DNA from: a virus
IMG/VR virus record: IMGVR_UViG_3300046675_000310
Location: 1-21,010 of that record
Strand: one strand, 5' to 3'
DNA: 21,010 nucleotides
Shown piece by piece: positions 13,249 through 20,060 of this stretch. Position numbers and translations under genes: made by a program. A model generated the notes under the pieces. The model saw only the letters and a program-made list of their open reading frames with translations. It ran no database searches and was not told the DNA's origin. How positions within the stretch are numbered: position 1 is the stretch's first letter; every line of letters starts with the position of its first letter.

Positions 13249-13275
13249 GTTGTGGTTGAGAGTTCGCGTCGGCGG

Positions 13276-13509
13276 TTACTGCGTGTTCTCCTCGATCACA
13301 CTGACCGCGATCTTCGACACCTCGTCTGCGCTCAACCCGTCGCATTCCTTCGGCGTCCCCGGCTCCCCCTTCAACGTCGCCGTCCCCGGGAGGTACTGGG
13401 CTCTGATCGCCTCCCGGCATGCGGCCGGGTCGGGGTCCTGGTGGCTGCTCCCGCATCCGGTGGCGAGCAGCAGGGCTGCGGCGAGTACGGCGACGGTGGT
13501 GCGGTTCAT
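13276..13509 (-). CDS. Small secreted lipoprotein (77 aa)
   Basis: The ATG at 13509 follows a purine-rich GGGGGGA. The N-terminus MNRTTVAVLAAALLLATGCGSS has a hydrophobic core and an almost canonical lipobox ATGC with the cysteine at residue 19. The mature part has a pair of cysteines in AACREAIRAQYLPGTA and PKECDGLSADEVSKIAVSVIEEN. Small lipoproteins with 'C..am..q...........P..C.gv' are widespread in Streptomyces mobile elements. The function is unknown; an envelope role such as exclusion or transfer is possible. A strong hairpin lies upstream (13597-13632). Confidence 0.78.
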   Translation of the reverse strand: MNRTTVAVLAAALLLATGCGSSHQDPDPAACREAIRAQYLPGTATLKGEPGTPKECDGLSADEVSKIAVSVIEENTQ

Positions 13510-13596
13510 GGTCCCCCCAGGACTGTGCAGTGTCGGGATGCTAGCTGCGGGCGGGGTGGTTACGGGTGGGTTGCCGGATCTTCCACCGGTTCGTGC

Positions 13597-13632
13597 GCCA
13601 CGCCCCCGACCGATGGTGGCCGGGGGCGTGGC
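13597..13632 (-). terminator. 12-bp perfect hairpin between small gene and lipoprotein
   Basis: GCCACGCCCCCG (13597-13608) pairs with CGGGGGCGTGGC (13621-13632), loop of twelve bases. It lies 13 bases after the stop of the 65-residue gene. There is no U-tract on the minus strand, as is common for Streptomyces terminators. It probably ends the transfer-side operon. Confidence 0.68.
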
Positions 13633-13645
13633 ATGACGGTTTCTC

Positions 13646-13843
13646 CTATCGGCCCCAGGGGCGGGGCTTGTGGTCGGCTGCTGCGGCGAGAACCTCCATC
13701 GCGATCGCCTGCCGGTCGATCCCGGCTGCGACGGCGTCCTCGACGACCTTGTCGGCCTTCCTGCTGCTGCCGCGGCCGAGGAGTCCACCGCGTTGCAGCT
13801 GCCGTCCGGCCTCGGCGATCTCTTCAGGGGTGGGCTTGGGCAT
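13646..13843 (-). CDS. Small basic protein of unknown function (65 aa)
   Basis: The ATG at 13843 has GGGAG five bases upstream. The sequence MPKPTPEEIAEAGRQLQRGGLLGRGSSRKADKVVEDAVAAG followed by IDRQAIAMEVLAAAADHKPRPWGR predicts two helices with a basic glycine-rich hinge. I do not recognise a family. It is the last gene before a strong terminator-like hairpin, 16 bases after the DUF6197-like gene, so it probably shares that operon. Confidence 0.68.
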   Translation of the reverse strand: MPKPTPEEIAEAGRQLQRGGLLGRGSSRKADKVVEDAVAAGIDRQAIAMEVLAAAADHKPRPWGR

Positions 13844-13859
13844 GTGAGCTCCCTTGCGG

Positions 13860-14372
13860 TCAGATGCCGCGGCTGTGGGCGAGTTGGGCGGCTCGGTCGA
13901 ACTGGAGCAGCACGGGGCGCGCGCTGCTCTGGCCGGCGTTCCAGGACGGGATGGTCTCGGCGCCGGGGAAGCTGCGCTGGATGGCGTCGAGGAGGAGCAC
14001 GCAGGCGTCGTCGGCGAGGTGCAGATTGCCGTGGGCTTCGAGGCGGATAGCGCGGATCGGGCAGACCGCTCCGGCCTCGTCGAAGATGGCGTCGCAACAC
14101 CAGCCGTCGGCCTCGATCCGCTGCCGCGCCCGGTGGAGCAGCTCGGCGATGGGTGTGCTGTACGGGCTCGGCGCCAGCGTCGGGGTGAGCCGCAGCGGCG
14201 CGGTGATCTCGGCCGGTTCGCCGGTGTCAATGTGGGCGCTGTTGATGTCGACGGCCATGACCGCAGTGCGGCAGCGTCCGTCCATCTCGGCGAGGCGGAG
14301 TGCCATGCGGGCGTCGAGGTCGAGGGCTACCGGCGCGGCCAGTGCGACCGGCGTAACGGTGGCGGTGCTCAT
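13860..14372 (-). CDS. DUF6197-like protein (170 aa)
   Basis: The ATG at 14372 overlaps the stop of the upstream gene (ATGA). The second half matches a family common in actinomycete mobile elements, DUF6197, by the pattern IAELLHRARQRIEADGWCCDAIFDEAGAVCPIRAIRLEAHGNLHLADDACVLLLDAI. The 'l..Aa..ie..GWc.g...d..G..C..gAl' theme and the later 'iPsWNag' are typical. The biochemical function of the family is unknown. The first 80 residues are Ala/Leu-rich and less conserved in my reading. The gene marks this region as AICE/plasmid-like rather than phage-specific. Family assignment is from memory. Confidence 0.78.
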   Translation of the reverse strand: MSTATVTPVALAAPVALDLDARMALRLAEMDGRCRTAVMAVDINSAHIDTGEPAEITAPLRLTPTLAPSPYSTPIAELLHRARQRIEADGWCCDAIFDEAGAVCPIRAIRLEAHGNLHLADDACVLLLDAIQRSFPGAETIPSWNAGQSSARPVLLQFDRAAQLAHSRGI

Positions 14373-14554
14373 CGCTTCGCCTTTCCGTCGTCGCACTTCT
14401 CGCGACACGGCACGGCTCGCTGTACGCCCCCGAAGGCGGTGTAGTTGACGCCGTTGCCAGAGCAGTGCCAGCACAGTCCTCGGGCGGTGGCTTCGGCGGG
14501 TGAGAGGCTGCCGTTCTGGGCCTCCCATTCCTGGTCGGTCATGCGCTGGGGCAT
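14369..14554 (-). CDS. Small zinc-knuckle-like protein (61 aa)
   Basis: The ATG at 14554 has GGAG nine bases upstream. The protein MPQRMTDQEWEAQNGSLSPAEATARGLCWHCSGNGV is followed by AFGGVQRAVPCREKCDDGKAKR. CWHCSGNG and CREKC give four cysteines as two pairs, as in small zinc ribbons or DnaJ-type CxxCxGxG motifs. It is translationally coupled to the DUF6197-like gene by ATGA. The function is unknown; a nucleic-acid or protein adaptor is plausible. Confidence 0.72.
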   Translation of the reverse strand: MPQRMTDQEWEAQNGSLSPAEATARGLCWHCSGNGVNYTAFGGVQRAVPCREKCDDGKAKR

Positions 14555-14596
14555 GATGAAGCTCTCCTTGTCTGATCTTGATCGGGCGGGAGGGGT

Positions 14597-14636
14597 GGGG
14601 CGCCCCTGACTGCTGCCAGGCTGGGAGGGGCGCCCC
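14597..14636 (-). terminator. 11-bp perfect hairpin between small genes
   Basis: GGGGCGCCCCT (14597-14607) pairs with AGGGGCGCCCC (14626-14636), loop of 18 bases. The GGGGCGCCCC core is itself a palindrome, so each arm is also nearly self-complementary. It lies seven bases after the stop of the 63-residue gene, a usual place for a terminator or mRNA-processing hairpin. Confidence 0.62.
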
Positions 14637-14643
14637 GGCTGAG

Positions 14644-14835
14644 CTATCGGCCTTCGCCGAAGGTGACGTGCATCGAGGCGTGGCCAAGCTCGGCCATCTC
14701 GCTGCCGTCGGTCTTGCGGGTGGCGAAGCGGGCGCTGACTTCGCGGAGGATCCGGTCGGTGGTGGTGCGGTCGCCGCGCTTCTTCGCGTCGATGTAGTCG
14801 CGCACGGACTGGTGGGTGATCTTCAGGTCGGACAT
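14644..14835 (-). CDS. Small hypothetical protein (63 aa)
   Basis: The ATG at 14835 has a clear GGAG six bases upstream. The sequence starts MSDLKITHQSVRDYIDAKKRGDRTTTDRILREV and continues with SARFATRKTDGSEMAELGHASMHVTF. The first half predicts two charged helices and the end a beta strand. No family is recognised. The segment 'YIDAKKRGDRTTTDRILREV' loosely resembles the 'ITQWLTARQNGDRMAMRRIETEA' segment of the protein at 20309-20473, so the two may be related helical adaptors. It lies in the operon downstream of the translocase gene. Confidence 0.7.
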   Translation of the reverse strand: MSDLKITHQSVRDYIDAKKRGDRTTTDRILREVSARFATRKTDGSEMAELGHASMHVTFGEGR

Positions 14836-14877
14836 TCGATCTCCTGATTCGAGGGGCTGCTGGTCGGTTGCGCTGAT

Positions 14878-15237
14878 CTATCGGCGGCTGCCGGCCTTGG
14901 CGCGGTCGCTGCGGCGCAGGCGGTCGAGGGCCTGCTGCGAGGTGGGGGCGGCGTACTGGCGGCCGGGGGTGGCGATGTCGCGCATCCCGGCGGGCGGCTG
15001 CTCGTAGACGGTGCCGCTCTGGCCGAGGAGTCCGGAGGCGGACAGGTGGCCGGTCATCCATTCGCCGGTGAGCCGGGACTGCCGGTCGAAGGTGTGGGCG
15101 CTGTAGGTCTGGCCGTCTTCGTAGGGGGCGAGCTTGGTCGCCATGTTGTTGATCGTGTAGACGGTGGTGCCTTTGCTGAGCCAGCGGTTGAGGTCTTTGG
15201 CGCCCCTGCGGGTGGGCTGCCAGGTACGTCCGGCCAT
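14878..15237 (-). CDS. Hypothetical protein (119 aa)
   Basis: I chose the ATG at 15237, preceded by AAGGAG; the frame continues upstream only as shadow text over the inverted repeat. The protein starts MAGRTWQPTRRGAKDLNRWL, has TTVYTINNMATKLAPYEDGQTYSAHTFDRQSRL in the centre and a basic helical tail QQALDRLRRSDRAKAGSRR. No family is recognised. It is the first gene after the possible clt region; a small palindrome ACGTG-TTG-CACGT (15254-15266) just ahead of its ribosome-binding site may be an operator. Confidence 0.72.
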   Translation of the reverse strand: MAGRTWQPTRRGAKDLNRWLSKGTTVYTINNMATKLAPYEDGQTYSAHTFDRQSRLTGEWMTGHLSASGLLGQSGTVYEQPPAGMRDIATPGRQYAAPTSQQALDRLRRSDRAKAGSRR

Positions 15238-15253
15238 ATCTGATCTCCTTCTG

Positions 15254-15266
15254 ACGTGTTGCACGT
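15254..15266. promoter_or_regulatory. Small palindrome, possible operator
   Basis: ACGTG-TTG-CACGT is a 5-bp inverted repeat with a three-base spacer, just upstream of the ribosome-binding site of the 119-residue gene. It could be bound by a small regulator. The evidence is only the symmetry and location. Confidence 0.3.
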
Positions 15267-15326
15267 TTCGCCTTGTTATGGGCGGTTGGATGGGTGGTCG
15301 ACACCCGGTCGGCGTCGTGTTTGCGG

Positions 15327-15404
15327 CGGTATGTGACCCGGTCGAAGGAGCGCCGAGTCGGTCGTCCGACCTGGCCGGAGCGCCATCGACCGGGTCACAT
15401 ACCG
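15327..15404. repeat. Perfect 19-bp inverted repeat; candidate clt/transfer locus
   Basis: Arm 15327-15345 reads CGGTATGTGACCCGGTCGA and arm 15386-15404 is its exact reverse complement, with a 40-base spacer. The spacer holds a nested 5-bp hairpin (15357-15370) and two direct copies of GGAGCGCC (15347-15354 and 15377-15384). ACCCGGTCG occurs in both arms and again at 15303-15311. Another 7-bp stem (15415-15421 with 15440-15446) lies between this repeat and the translocase stop. Streptomyces TraB proteins bind short repeated 8-bp motifs in a clt locus; GACCCGGT here is one base from GACCCGGA, which I recall as the pSVH1 motif. A terminator or operator is the alternative. Confidence 0.5.
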
Positions 15405-15458
15405 GCTGAAACCAGGTCGAGACCACGCGGAGACCGGGCCTCGACCAGGCGGTTTGCC

Positions 15459-17522
15459 CTACTTCCCGGCGGCTTCGGCGAGCTGCTCGCGGGTGTAGCC
15501 GTTCGGGTTCGCCATGCCGTCGAGCGGCCCGAGCTTGCGGGTGACACCCGCGCCGACCTCTCGAAGCCGGGCCTGCAGATCCGCCTCGGCCAGCCCCGTG
15601 TACCGGTCGGGCCGGTAGGCGATCAGCAGCTCCAGGAGCCGCCTGGTCCGAGCCCGGTCGACACCATCGGCGTCGAGGACCGTGAGGCAGTCGGCCAGCA
15701 GCTCGTTGCGCGCTGCCGCCTTCAGGTCCGCCTTGCCGTAATCAGCGGCGAACCCGGTCAAGGTTCCGGCGTCGATGCGCAACTGTCGGCCGCGCAGGCA
15801 GATCTCCCGGAACTCGGGGATCGTCATGAAGTCGGTCCGCAGGGTGACGTGGCCTTCCTCGCCGCCCTGATCCAGGACGACGACGCCCTTCTGTGAGTCG
15901 AGCAGCATGTGTGGTGCGGCGCCCGCGGCGACGGCGTCGTCACCGAGGACCATCCGGGAACTGGCCGCGCCCTTCACGCGGAAGCAGGCCCGCTTACGGC
16001 AGACCTCGCGCAGCATGGTCGGCACACTGCTGGAGTCGGGGCGCTGGCTGATGAACAGGCCCATGCCGCCCGCGTACCGGCTGACGCGCACGAACCGGGC
16101 CATGGTCTCGACGAGGACGTCCTTACCGCTGCGCCCTCGGTCCTTGCTGTCGGGATCGTCGTCCGTCTTGATCTTCATCATGGCGGCGGCGTCCAGCAGT
16201 TCCTGTAGCTCGTCCACGACCAGCAGGGTCAGGCCGCGCTTCCACTCCTTGGCCAGCTCCGGGGTGATCTTGCCCTCGGGGCAGCGCTCCGGCTGCTCCT
16301 CGGAGAGCTGCTCCAGGCGCTCGCCGATCTGCTGCATGTCAGCGATCAGCGAGTTCAGCAGGTCGAGGAAGGCGAGGATCTTCGAGGGGGTGTTGCCGGC
16401 CACGTAGGAGTCGGCGAACTGCTTGGTGGCGGCCCAGTCCGGGCCAGCCTTTCCGGTGGCGACGTGGACAGTCATGTACGGGTCGAGGGCAGCGGTCGCG
16501 GCGACGAGGCGAGCCAGGAACGACTTGCCGTAGTCGGGCAGGCCGCCCAGCAGGATGGAGCACCACGCCATCTCCAGGTCGTGGCGGGTGCCGCGCGGGT
16601 CGGTGCCCAGCGGGACACCGTTCTGCCAGAAGTCCCACCGTTCCTGGGTGAGGAGCGGAGAGGGCACCTTCTTGGAGCCGTAGGGGTTGGCCGCGTTGGC
16701 CACCCACAGCACGAAGCGTCCCTCGTGGCCGTCTTCAGAAGCGTCGGCATGCATCTCGACCTGGGACTTCTTCACCTTCAGTGCCGAGGCCAGCTCTTCA
16801 GCCTTGGAGATGGCGGACGATGCCTTCATGCCGCCGGGCAGTTCGACGGTGGCCGTCCAGCCGGGGCCAGCGGGCCGGATGATGCCGACCAGGTGGGTCT
16901 CCTCGCGTTGGGCCTCGCTGATGATCCCCGCTTTGACGAGAGCGGTGACCAGGTCGGCTTCGCCGCGGATCTGGGCAGCGTCTCGCGGAATCGAGCCGGC
17001 CGGGGTGCCGTTCAGGTCCAGTCCTCCAGCCTCGGACCGGTCGCGGCCATGGAAGGCGCCGAGCCCCCACGCGCCGAGCCCGGTGAGCAGGTCAATCCAG
17101 AGGCTTCCGGTGACGACGCCGAAGCTCACCCCGCCAGCGACGGCCCCAGCTACGCCGGCAGTCTTGCTGGCGAACGCTTTCCGGTGCTGCTTGTACTCGG
17201 CTCGCAGATCGTCGCGCCGGTCGCCGAGCTGCTTCTCCGCGTGGACGTCGCCATCCGCCTCGCGCAGGGCCCGATCGACGGTGGCGATTCGCTGCGGATA
17301 GTCGTCGCGGAAGCGTTCGACCCAGCGGTGGCCGAGCTGCCGGTAGCCGCGGAAGGTGTGCGGCAGCAGGGCGACCTGGGCGATGCGGTTGGTGCGCTCG
17401 GCGAGCGTCCGCAACGGCTTGGCCGGCTTCTCGGCGGCGGCCTCGTCCTTGAAGAGGGGCTCCTCGGGGACGTCTTGGACGAGGGTCAACAGGACGCGCT
17501 CGTCAGTCAGCGGGGTGGCCAT
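15459..17522 (-). CDS. traB: FtsK/SpoIIIE-type DNA translocase, TraB-like (687 aa)
   Basis: This is a hexameric-type dsDNA motor of the FtsK/HerA class, as used by Streptomyces plasmids and AICEs to move double-stranded DNA between hyphae. Residues 1-120 are charged and soluble; two membrane segments lie at about 122-157 (VAGAVAGGVSFGVV and IDLLTGLGAWGLGAF). The ATPase has Walker A GLPDYGKS (327-334) and Walker B LTLLVVDE (431-438), followed by VSRYAGGMGLFISQRPDS. The C-terminal part (RTRRLLELLIAYRPDRYTGLAEADLQARL) could be the winged helix that reads the transfer site. The ATG at 17522 follows the SpdB-like gene by 11 bases; a longer frame to 18452 only overlaps that gene out of frame. A phage segregation motor is the alternative. 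The gene symbol is by family resemblance. Confidence 0.88.
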   Translation of the reverse strand: MATPLTDERVLLTLVQDVPEEPLFKDEAAAEKPAKPLRTLAERTNRIAQVALLPHTFRGYRQLGHRWVERFRDDYPQRIATVDRALREADGDVHAEKQLGDRRDDLRAEYKQHRKAFASKTAGVAGAVAGGVSFGVVTGSLWIDLLTGLGAWGLGAFHGRDRSEAGGLDLNGTPAGSIPRDAAQIRGEADLVTALVKAGIISEAQREETHLVGIIRPAGPGWTATVELPGGMKASSAISKAEELASALKVKKSQVEMHADASEDGHEGRFVLWVANAANPYGSKKVPSPLLTQERWDFWQNGVPLGTDPRGTRHDLEMAWCSILLGGLPDYGKSFLARLVAATAALDPYMTVHVATGKAGPDWAATKQFADSYVAGNTPSKILAFLDLLNSLIADMQQIGERLEQLSEEQPERCPEGKITPELAKEWKRGLTLLVVDELQELLDAAAMMKIKTDDDPDSKDRGRSGKDVLVETMARFVRVSRYAGGMGLFISQRPDSSSVPTMLREVCRKRACFRVKGAASSRMVLGDDAVAAGAAPHMLLDSQKGVVVLDQGGEEGHVTLRTDFMTIPEFREICLRGRQLRIDAGTLTGFAADYGKADLKAAARNELLADCLTVLDADGVDRARTRRLLELLIAYRPDRYTGLAEADLQARLREVGAGVTRKLGPLDGMANPNGYTREQLAEAAGK

Positions 17523-17533
17523 GGCGGGAGCCC

Positions 17534-18832
17534 TCAGTCCTTCTTCTCGGTGGTCTGCTCGACGCGTGCCTGACTGCGCGCGAGGGGATGGAGCGGAGCG
17601 GTCTCGCCGGCGCGCCGGACGGGCGGGGTGCCGCCGTTGTTGCGACGTCCGTCGGGGGCGTTCGGGTCGCGCTTCTCGCGGGGACCCTTTTGGGATTCGA
17701 TCAGCGACAACGACCCCAGAACGGGGGCGTCGGTGACGGTCCGCATGTGGGCCTGCGCAGCCCGCGACTGGGCTTCGATTTCGGCGCGGATTCCGACCGT
17801 CTTGCAGCCCGTCACGAGGAACCAGGCCTCGGCCCAAATCTGCTCCGTGACGTGCTGCGAACCGCGTGCGGCGCGGAGGGCGTTCGCCACCTTCCACACG
17901 TCGTCGTGGTTGGCCTTGCGGTCGTCGTCGCGGCGCTGCTGCTCCTCGTTGGCGCGGGCCTGCGCGGCAGCCTTCTCGGCGGCAGCCTTCGCGTCGGCGG
18001 CCAGCCGGTCGGCGTGCGCCTTCTCCCTCGCGGCGGTCAGTTCCTCGTCGGCCTTCTCGATGGCCCGCCGCTCCCGCCAGGACGGGATTCCGTCGGCCTT
18101 CTGGGCGATGCCGTGCTCGTAGGCCATGAGGACGATCGGCCCTCCGAGCGAAGCGATGGCGCCGATGAGGCCGGCGTTGAAACCGATCCGCTCGTCGGAC
18201 AGGCCGCCGTACAGGTTGATCCCTGCTGCGATGACCGCGCCGAGCATGATGCCGATCCGGTAGGGGGCGACGTCCCGACGGTGGGCGACCGCCCAGGTGG
18301 CGCCGAAAGCCAGGACGAGGGCCAGGCCTTCCAGTAGGACGGGGGCCGCGATGAGGAACTTGCGCGCCGGGTCCCAGAAGTGGATCAGCTGCACCGGTGC
18401 CGCGATGACCAGGCCGACCGCGTAGATACTGCGGGCACCCCACTTCCACCACTGCTCAGATCGCTGCTGCTCGGCGACCCGCTTCGCCTCGGCGGCCTCC
18501 ACCTCGGCGGCAGCCTTGCTCTCCTTCTCCTCTTCCGCGTTGGACTTGGTGGTCTCGGCGGCCTTCTTCGCGAGGTACGCCCGGTGGTCGGCCTTCTCCT
18601 TCTCCAGGCGCATGTCGGCGCGCTCGTTGGCGATGCGCAACTTCTCGGCTTCCTCGGCCGCCTTGATCTTCTCGGCTTCAGCCTTGCCCGCCGCTTCGGT
18701 GCGCAGGGCGTCGGCTTCGGCGGCGGCTCGGGTACGGATCGCCTCCGCCTCGGCCAGGGCGCGCGGGTCCAACCGCGGCTCGGGCGAGGTCTTCGGCGTG
18801 CCGTTGACCTTCTCGACGGACGTGGCGGTCAC
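17534..18832 (-). CDS. SpdB-like transfer/spread membrane protein with coiled coils (432 aa)
   Basis: The protein has a long Ala/Glu/Lys/Arg coiled coil (about residues 25-125), four predicted membrane helices (about 132-150, 158-181, 190-209 and 216-238), then a second charged coiled coil (about 250-310) and a polar tail. This layout, length and position just before a TraB-like gene match the SpdB/DUF2637 proteins of AICEs, which support plasmid spread between hyphal compartments and may form a pore or ring with TraB. The GTG at 18832 gives MTATSVEKVNG; the Shine-Dalgarno AAAGGA is 11 bases away, rather far. The exact mechanism of the family is not established. Confidence 0.82.
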   Translation of the reverse strand: MTATSVEKVNGTPKTSPEPRLDPRALAEAEAIRTRAAAEADALRTEAAGKAEAEKIKAAEEAEKLRIANERADMRLEKEKADHRAYLAKKAAETTKSNAEEEKESKAAAEVEAAEAKRVAEQQRSEQWWKWGARSIYAVGLVIAAPVQLIHFWDPARKFLIAAPVLLEGLALVLAFGATWAVAHRRDVAPYRIGIMLGAVIAAGINLYGGLSDERIGFNAGLIGAIASLGGPIVLMAYEHGIAQKADGIPSWRERRAIEKADEELTAAREKAHADRLAADAKAAAEKAAAQARANEEQQRRDDDRKANHDDVWKVANALRAARGSQHVTEQIWAEAWFLVTGCKTVGIRAEIEAQSRAAQAHMRTVTDAPVLGSLSLIESQKGPREKRDPNAPDGRRNNGGTPPVRRAGETAPLHPLARSQARVEQTTEKKD

Positions 18833-18871
18833 GGTGATTGGTGTCCTTTCGGATCGTTGACGGCGGGACGG

Positions 18872-19054
18872 TCAGTGCTGGTGGCGCGTAACCGTGTTCT
18901 GCGGCGGGGTGTGCCGGATCGCGTCCGTCTCGGCGGCGTTCCGGTCGACGGACGGGCGGGAGGCCCGCTTCCCGCAGGAGCAGGTCCAGTCGAAGTGGGC
19001 GGCCAGGGCGGGGCGGTTGGACTTCCAGGGGCCGATGTTGATGGTGTGGTTCAT
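18872..19054 (-). CDS. SpdA-like small mobile element transfer protein (60 aa)
   Basis: The ATG at 19054 has GAGG five bases upstream. The sequence MNHTINIGPWKSNRPALAAHFDWTCSCGKRASRPSVDRNAA contains one CxCG unit and ends in a polar, His-rich tail. Small proteins with 'I.iGP........h....tC..CG.......s..aA...A..H' lie directly before the DUF2637 gene in many AICEs and are called mobile element transfer proteins or SpdA. The single cysteine pair is not enough for a full zinc site within one chain. It is the second of the spd-like genes. Confidence 0.75.
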   Translation of the reverse strand: MNHTINIGPWKSNRPALAAHFDWTCSCGKRASRPSVDRNAAETDAIRHTPPQNTVTRHQH

Positions 19055-19071
19055 TCGGTCCTCACAGACGG

Positions 19072-19284
19072 TCAGGCGTCGACAGGGGTGGCAGTCGGGA
19101 TGTACGCGGGCCGGTTCTTGATCCAGGCGATCCCGGCGGTCAGTAGCCAGACGGGCGTGGGGATCAGGCTGAGGACAACGGCCAGTCCGGCGACCAGCAG
19201 GGATACCGGCGCGGCAGCCGCCGGCCACAGGCCCACGACGATCAGGTACAGGCCCAGCAGGGCGATCAGAATGATGCGGAGCAT
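19072..19284 (-). CDS. Small two-helix membrane protein, SpdD-like (70 aa)
   Basis: The ATG at 19284 has GAGG six bases upstream, in a TGTGAGG context that matches the next gene's ribosome-binding site. The protein has two hydrophobic segments: LRIILIALLGLYLIVVGLW (2-20) and a long one through SLLVAGLAVVLSLIPTPVWLLTAGIAW (28-54), with a polar tail KNRPAYIPTATPVDA. Small hydrophobic proteins in this position are typical Spd (spread) proteins of actinomycete transfer modules. It lies upstream of the SpdA-like and SpdB-like genes. Confidence 0.75.
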   Translation of the reverse strand: MLRIILIALLGLYLIVVGLWPAAAAPVSLLVAGLAVVLSLIPTPVWLLTAGIAWIKNRPAYIPTATPVDA

Positions 19285-19339
19285 GACGACCTCACAGGTC
19301 AGATGGGGTATCGGCAGGTGGTGCTGGTCGGTTCTCCTT

Positions 19340-19362
19340 GGCGCCCGGTCTTGCCGGGCGCC
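19340..19362 (-). terminator. 9-bp GC hairpin between small genes
   Basis: GGCGCCCGG (19340-19348) and CCGGGCGCC (19354-19362) form a perfect stem with a five-base loop, 12 bases after the stop of the 55-residue gene. There is no U-tract, so partial termination or mRNA processing is likely. Confidence 0.6.
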
Positions 19363-19374
19363 GCGGACAGCCGG

Positions 19375-19542
19375 TCAGCTGTGGTTGCAGTCGGGGGTGC
19401 ACTTCTCGTGCGTGCGGCCCAGGACGGGGCCGGTGACCTTGTTGGCGGCCTGGACGCCTTTGTCGCCGGCCACCCGCTGGCCGACACGCGCCACGGCGGC
19501 GGCGACAGAGTCGGCGGCCTTGGAGCCCTTACCTCGAAGCAT
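19375..19542 (-). CDS. Small AICE protein with CxxxC tail (55 aa)
   Basis: The ATG at 19542 is preceded by GGAAGGG. The protein starts MLRGKGSKAADSVAAAVARVGQRVAGDKG and ends VTGPVLGRTHEKCTPDCNHS. It is Lys/Ala-rich at the start, probably one amphipathic helix, and the ending 'GRTHxxCxPxCxHS' is a recognisable theme in small AICE proteins; two cysteines and two histidines could bind a metal ion. It lies immediately upstream of the SpdD-like gene. The function is unknown. Confidence 0.7.
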   Translation of the reverse strand: MLRGKGSKAADSVAAAVARVGQRVAGDKGVQAANKVTGPVLGRTHEKCTPDCNHS

Positions 19543-19559
19543 CGAGCGATCCCTTCCTG

Positions 19560-19605
19560 GCCGGGACTGTCCCGGCTCCCCTCACCGCCCGTGCGAGACG
19601 GGCGG
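19560..19605 (-). terminator. Two adjacent hairpins between small genes
   Basis: GCCGGGA-CTG-TCCCGGC (19560-19576) and CCGCCCGT-GCGAG-ACGGGCGG (19585-19605) are perfect stems of 7 and 8 bp lying nine bases apart, between the two 55-residue genes. On the minus strand they follow the stop at 19619 and precede the start at 19542. No U-tract is seen. Confidence 0.58.
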
Positions 19606-19618
19606 ATCGGGCAACCGG

Positions 19619-19786
19619 TCAGCGCTTGGTCTTGGCTCCGAAGAAGCCGCTGCTGGAGGTCGTGGTGTGGCTCCTGTGGATGCGGGCGTTGTCGCCCTTG
19701 ATCCGGACGGCCGGGTCCTGCGGGGTGGTCTCGTGGCCGCATGCCTGGCAGGGCTTGCCGGTCTCGTCCTTGCTGAACAGGGCCAT
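19619..19786 (-). CDS. Small zinc-ribbon-like protein (55 aa)
   Basis: The ATG at 19786 gives MALFSKDETGKPCQACGHETTPQDPAVRIKG and then a Ser/Thr/Gly-rich end SHTTTSSSGFFGAKTKR. One CxxCGH pair and further histidines (H18, H37, H40) suggest metal binding. Upstream GAGGAG is the ribosome-binding site. The family is unknown. Its place in a run of five or six very short genes ahead of the transfer genes fits AICE layouts. Confidence 0.68.
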   Translation of the reverse strand: MALFSKDETGKPCQACGHETTPQDPAVRIKGDNARIHRSHTTTSSSGFFGAKTKR

Positions 19787-19836
19787 CGCGGGCTCCTCTT
19801 CTGTGGTGGCGGGTGGTGGACGGTGGCGTGCCCCGG

Positions 19837-20022
19837 TTAGCGGCGCCACCAAGACGCGCTGGCGGCGGCCTTGTTCGCGGCGTCGTTCAGCCGCTGGTAC
19901 TCGGGCGTCTCGTCGCGGATGCCGGCCTTCTTCTCCTTGCGCTGGTTCGCGTGGAGCGCGGCGTCGGCCTGCTTGCTCGCCTCGTTGGCGGCCTTGCGGG
20001 CTACGCGGGATTCCTTCGACAT
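19837..20022 (-). CDS. Small basic helical protein (61 aa)
   Basis: The ATG at 20022 has AGAGGA upstream. The sequence MSKESRVARKAANEASKQADAALHANQRKEKKAG and the end YQRLNDAANKAAASASWWRR are strongly helical, basic and Ala-rich, with a terminal Trp-Trp-Arg-Arg. No family is recognised. The neighbour at 20061-20309 ends in a similar way (KKRGWFR), so both may be membrane- or DNA-contacting small proteins. Confidence 0.68.
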   Translation of the reverse strand: MSKESRVARKAANEASKQADAALHANQRKEKKAGIRDETPEYQRLNDAANKAAASASWWRR

Positions 20023-20060
20023 GCGGGTTCCTCTCGGTCGGGATCGGGTGTGGTGCGGAC

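Noticed and set aside
17523-18452. N-terminal extension of the TraB-like frame by about 310 codons
   Set aside because: It overlaps the SpdB-like gene out of frame and is Arg/Pro/Gly-rich; the ATG at 17522 with a ribosome-binding site and an 11-base gap is better.
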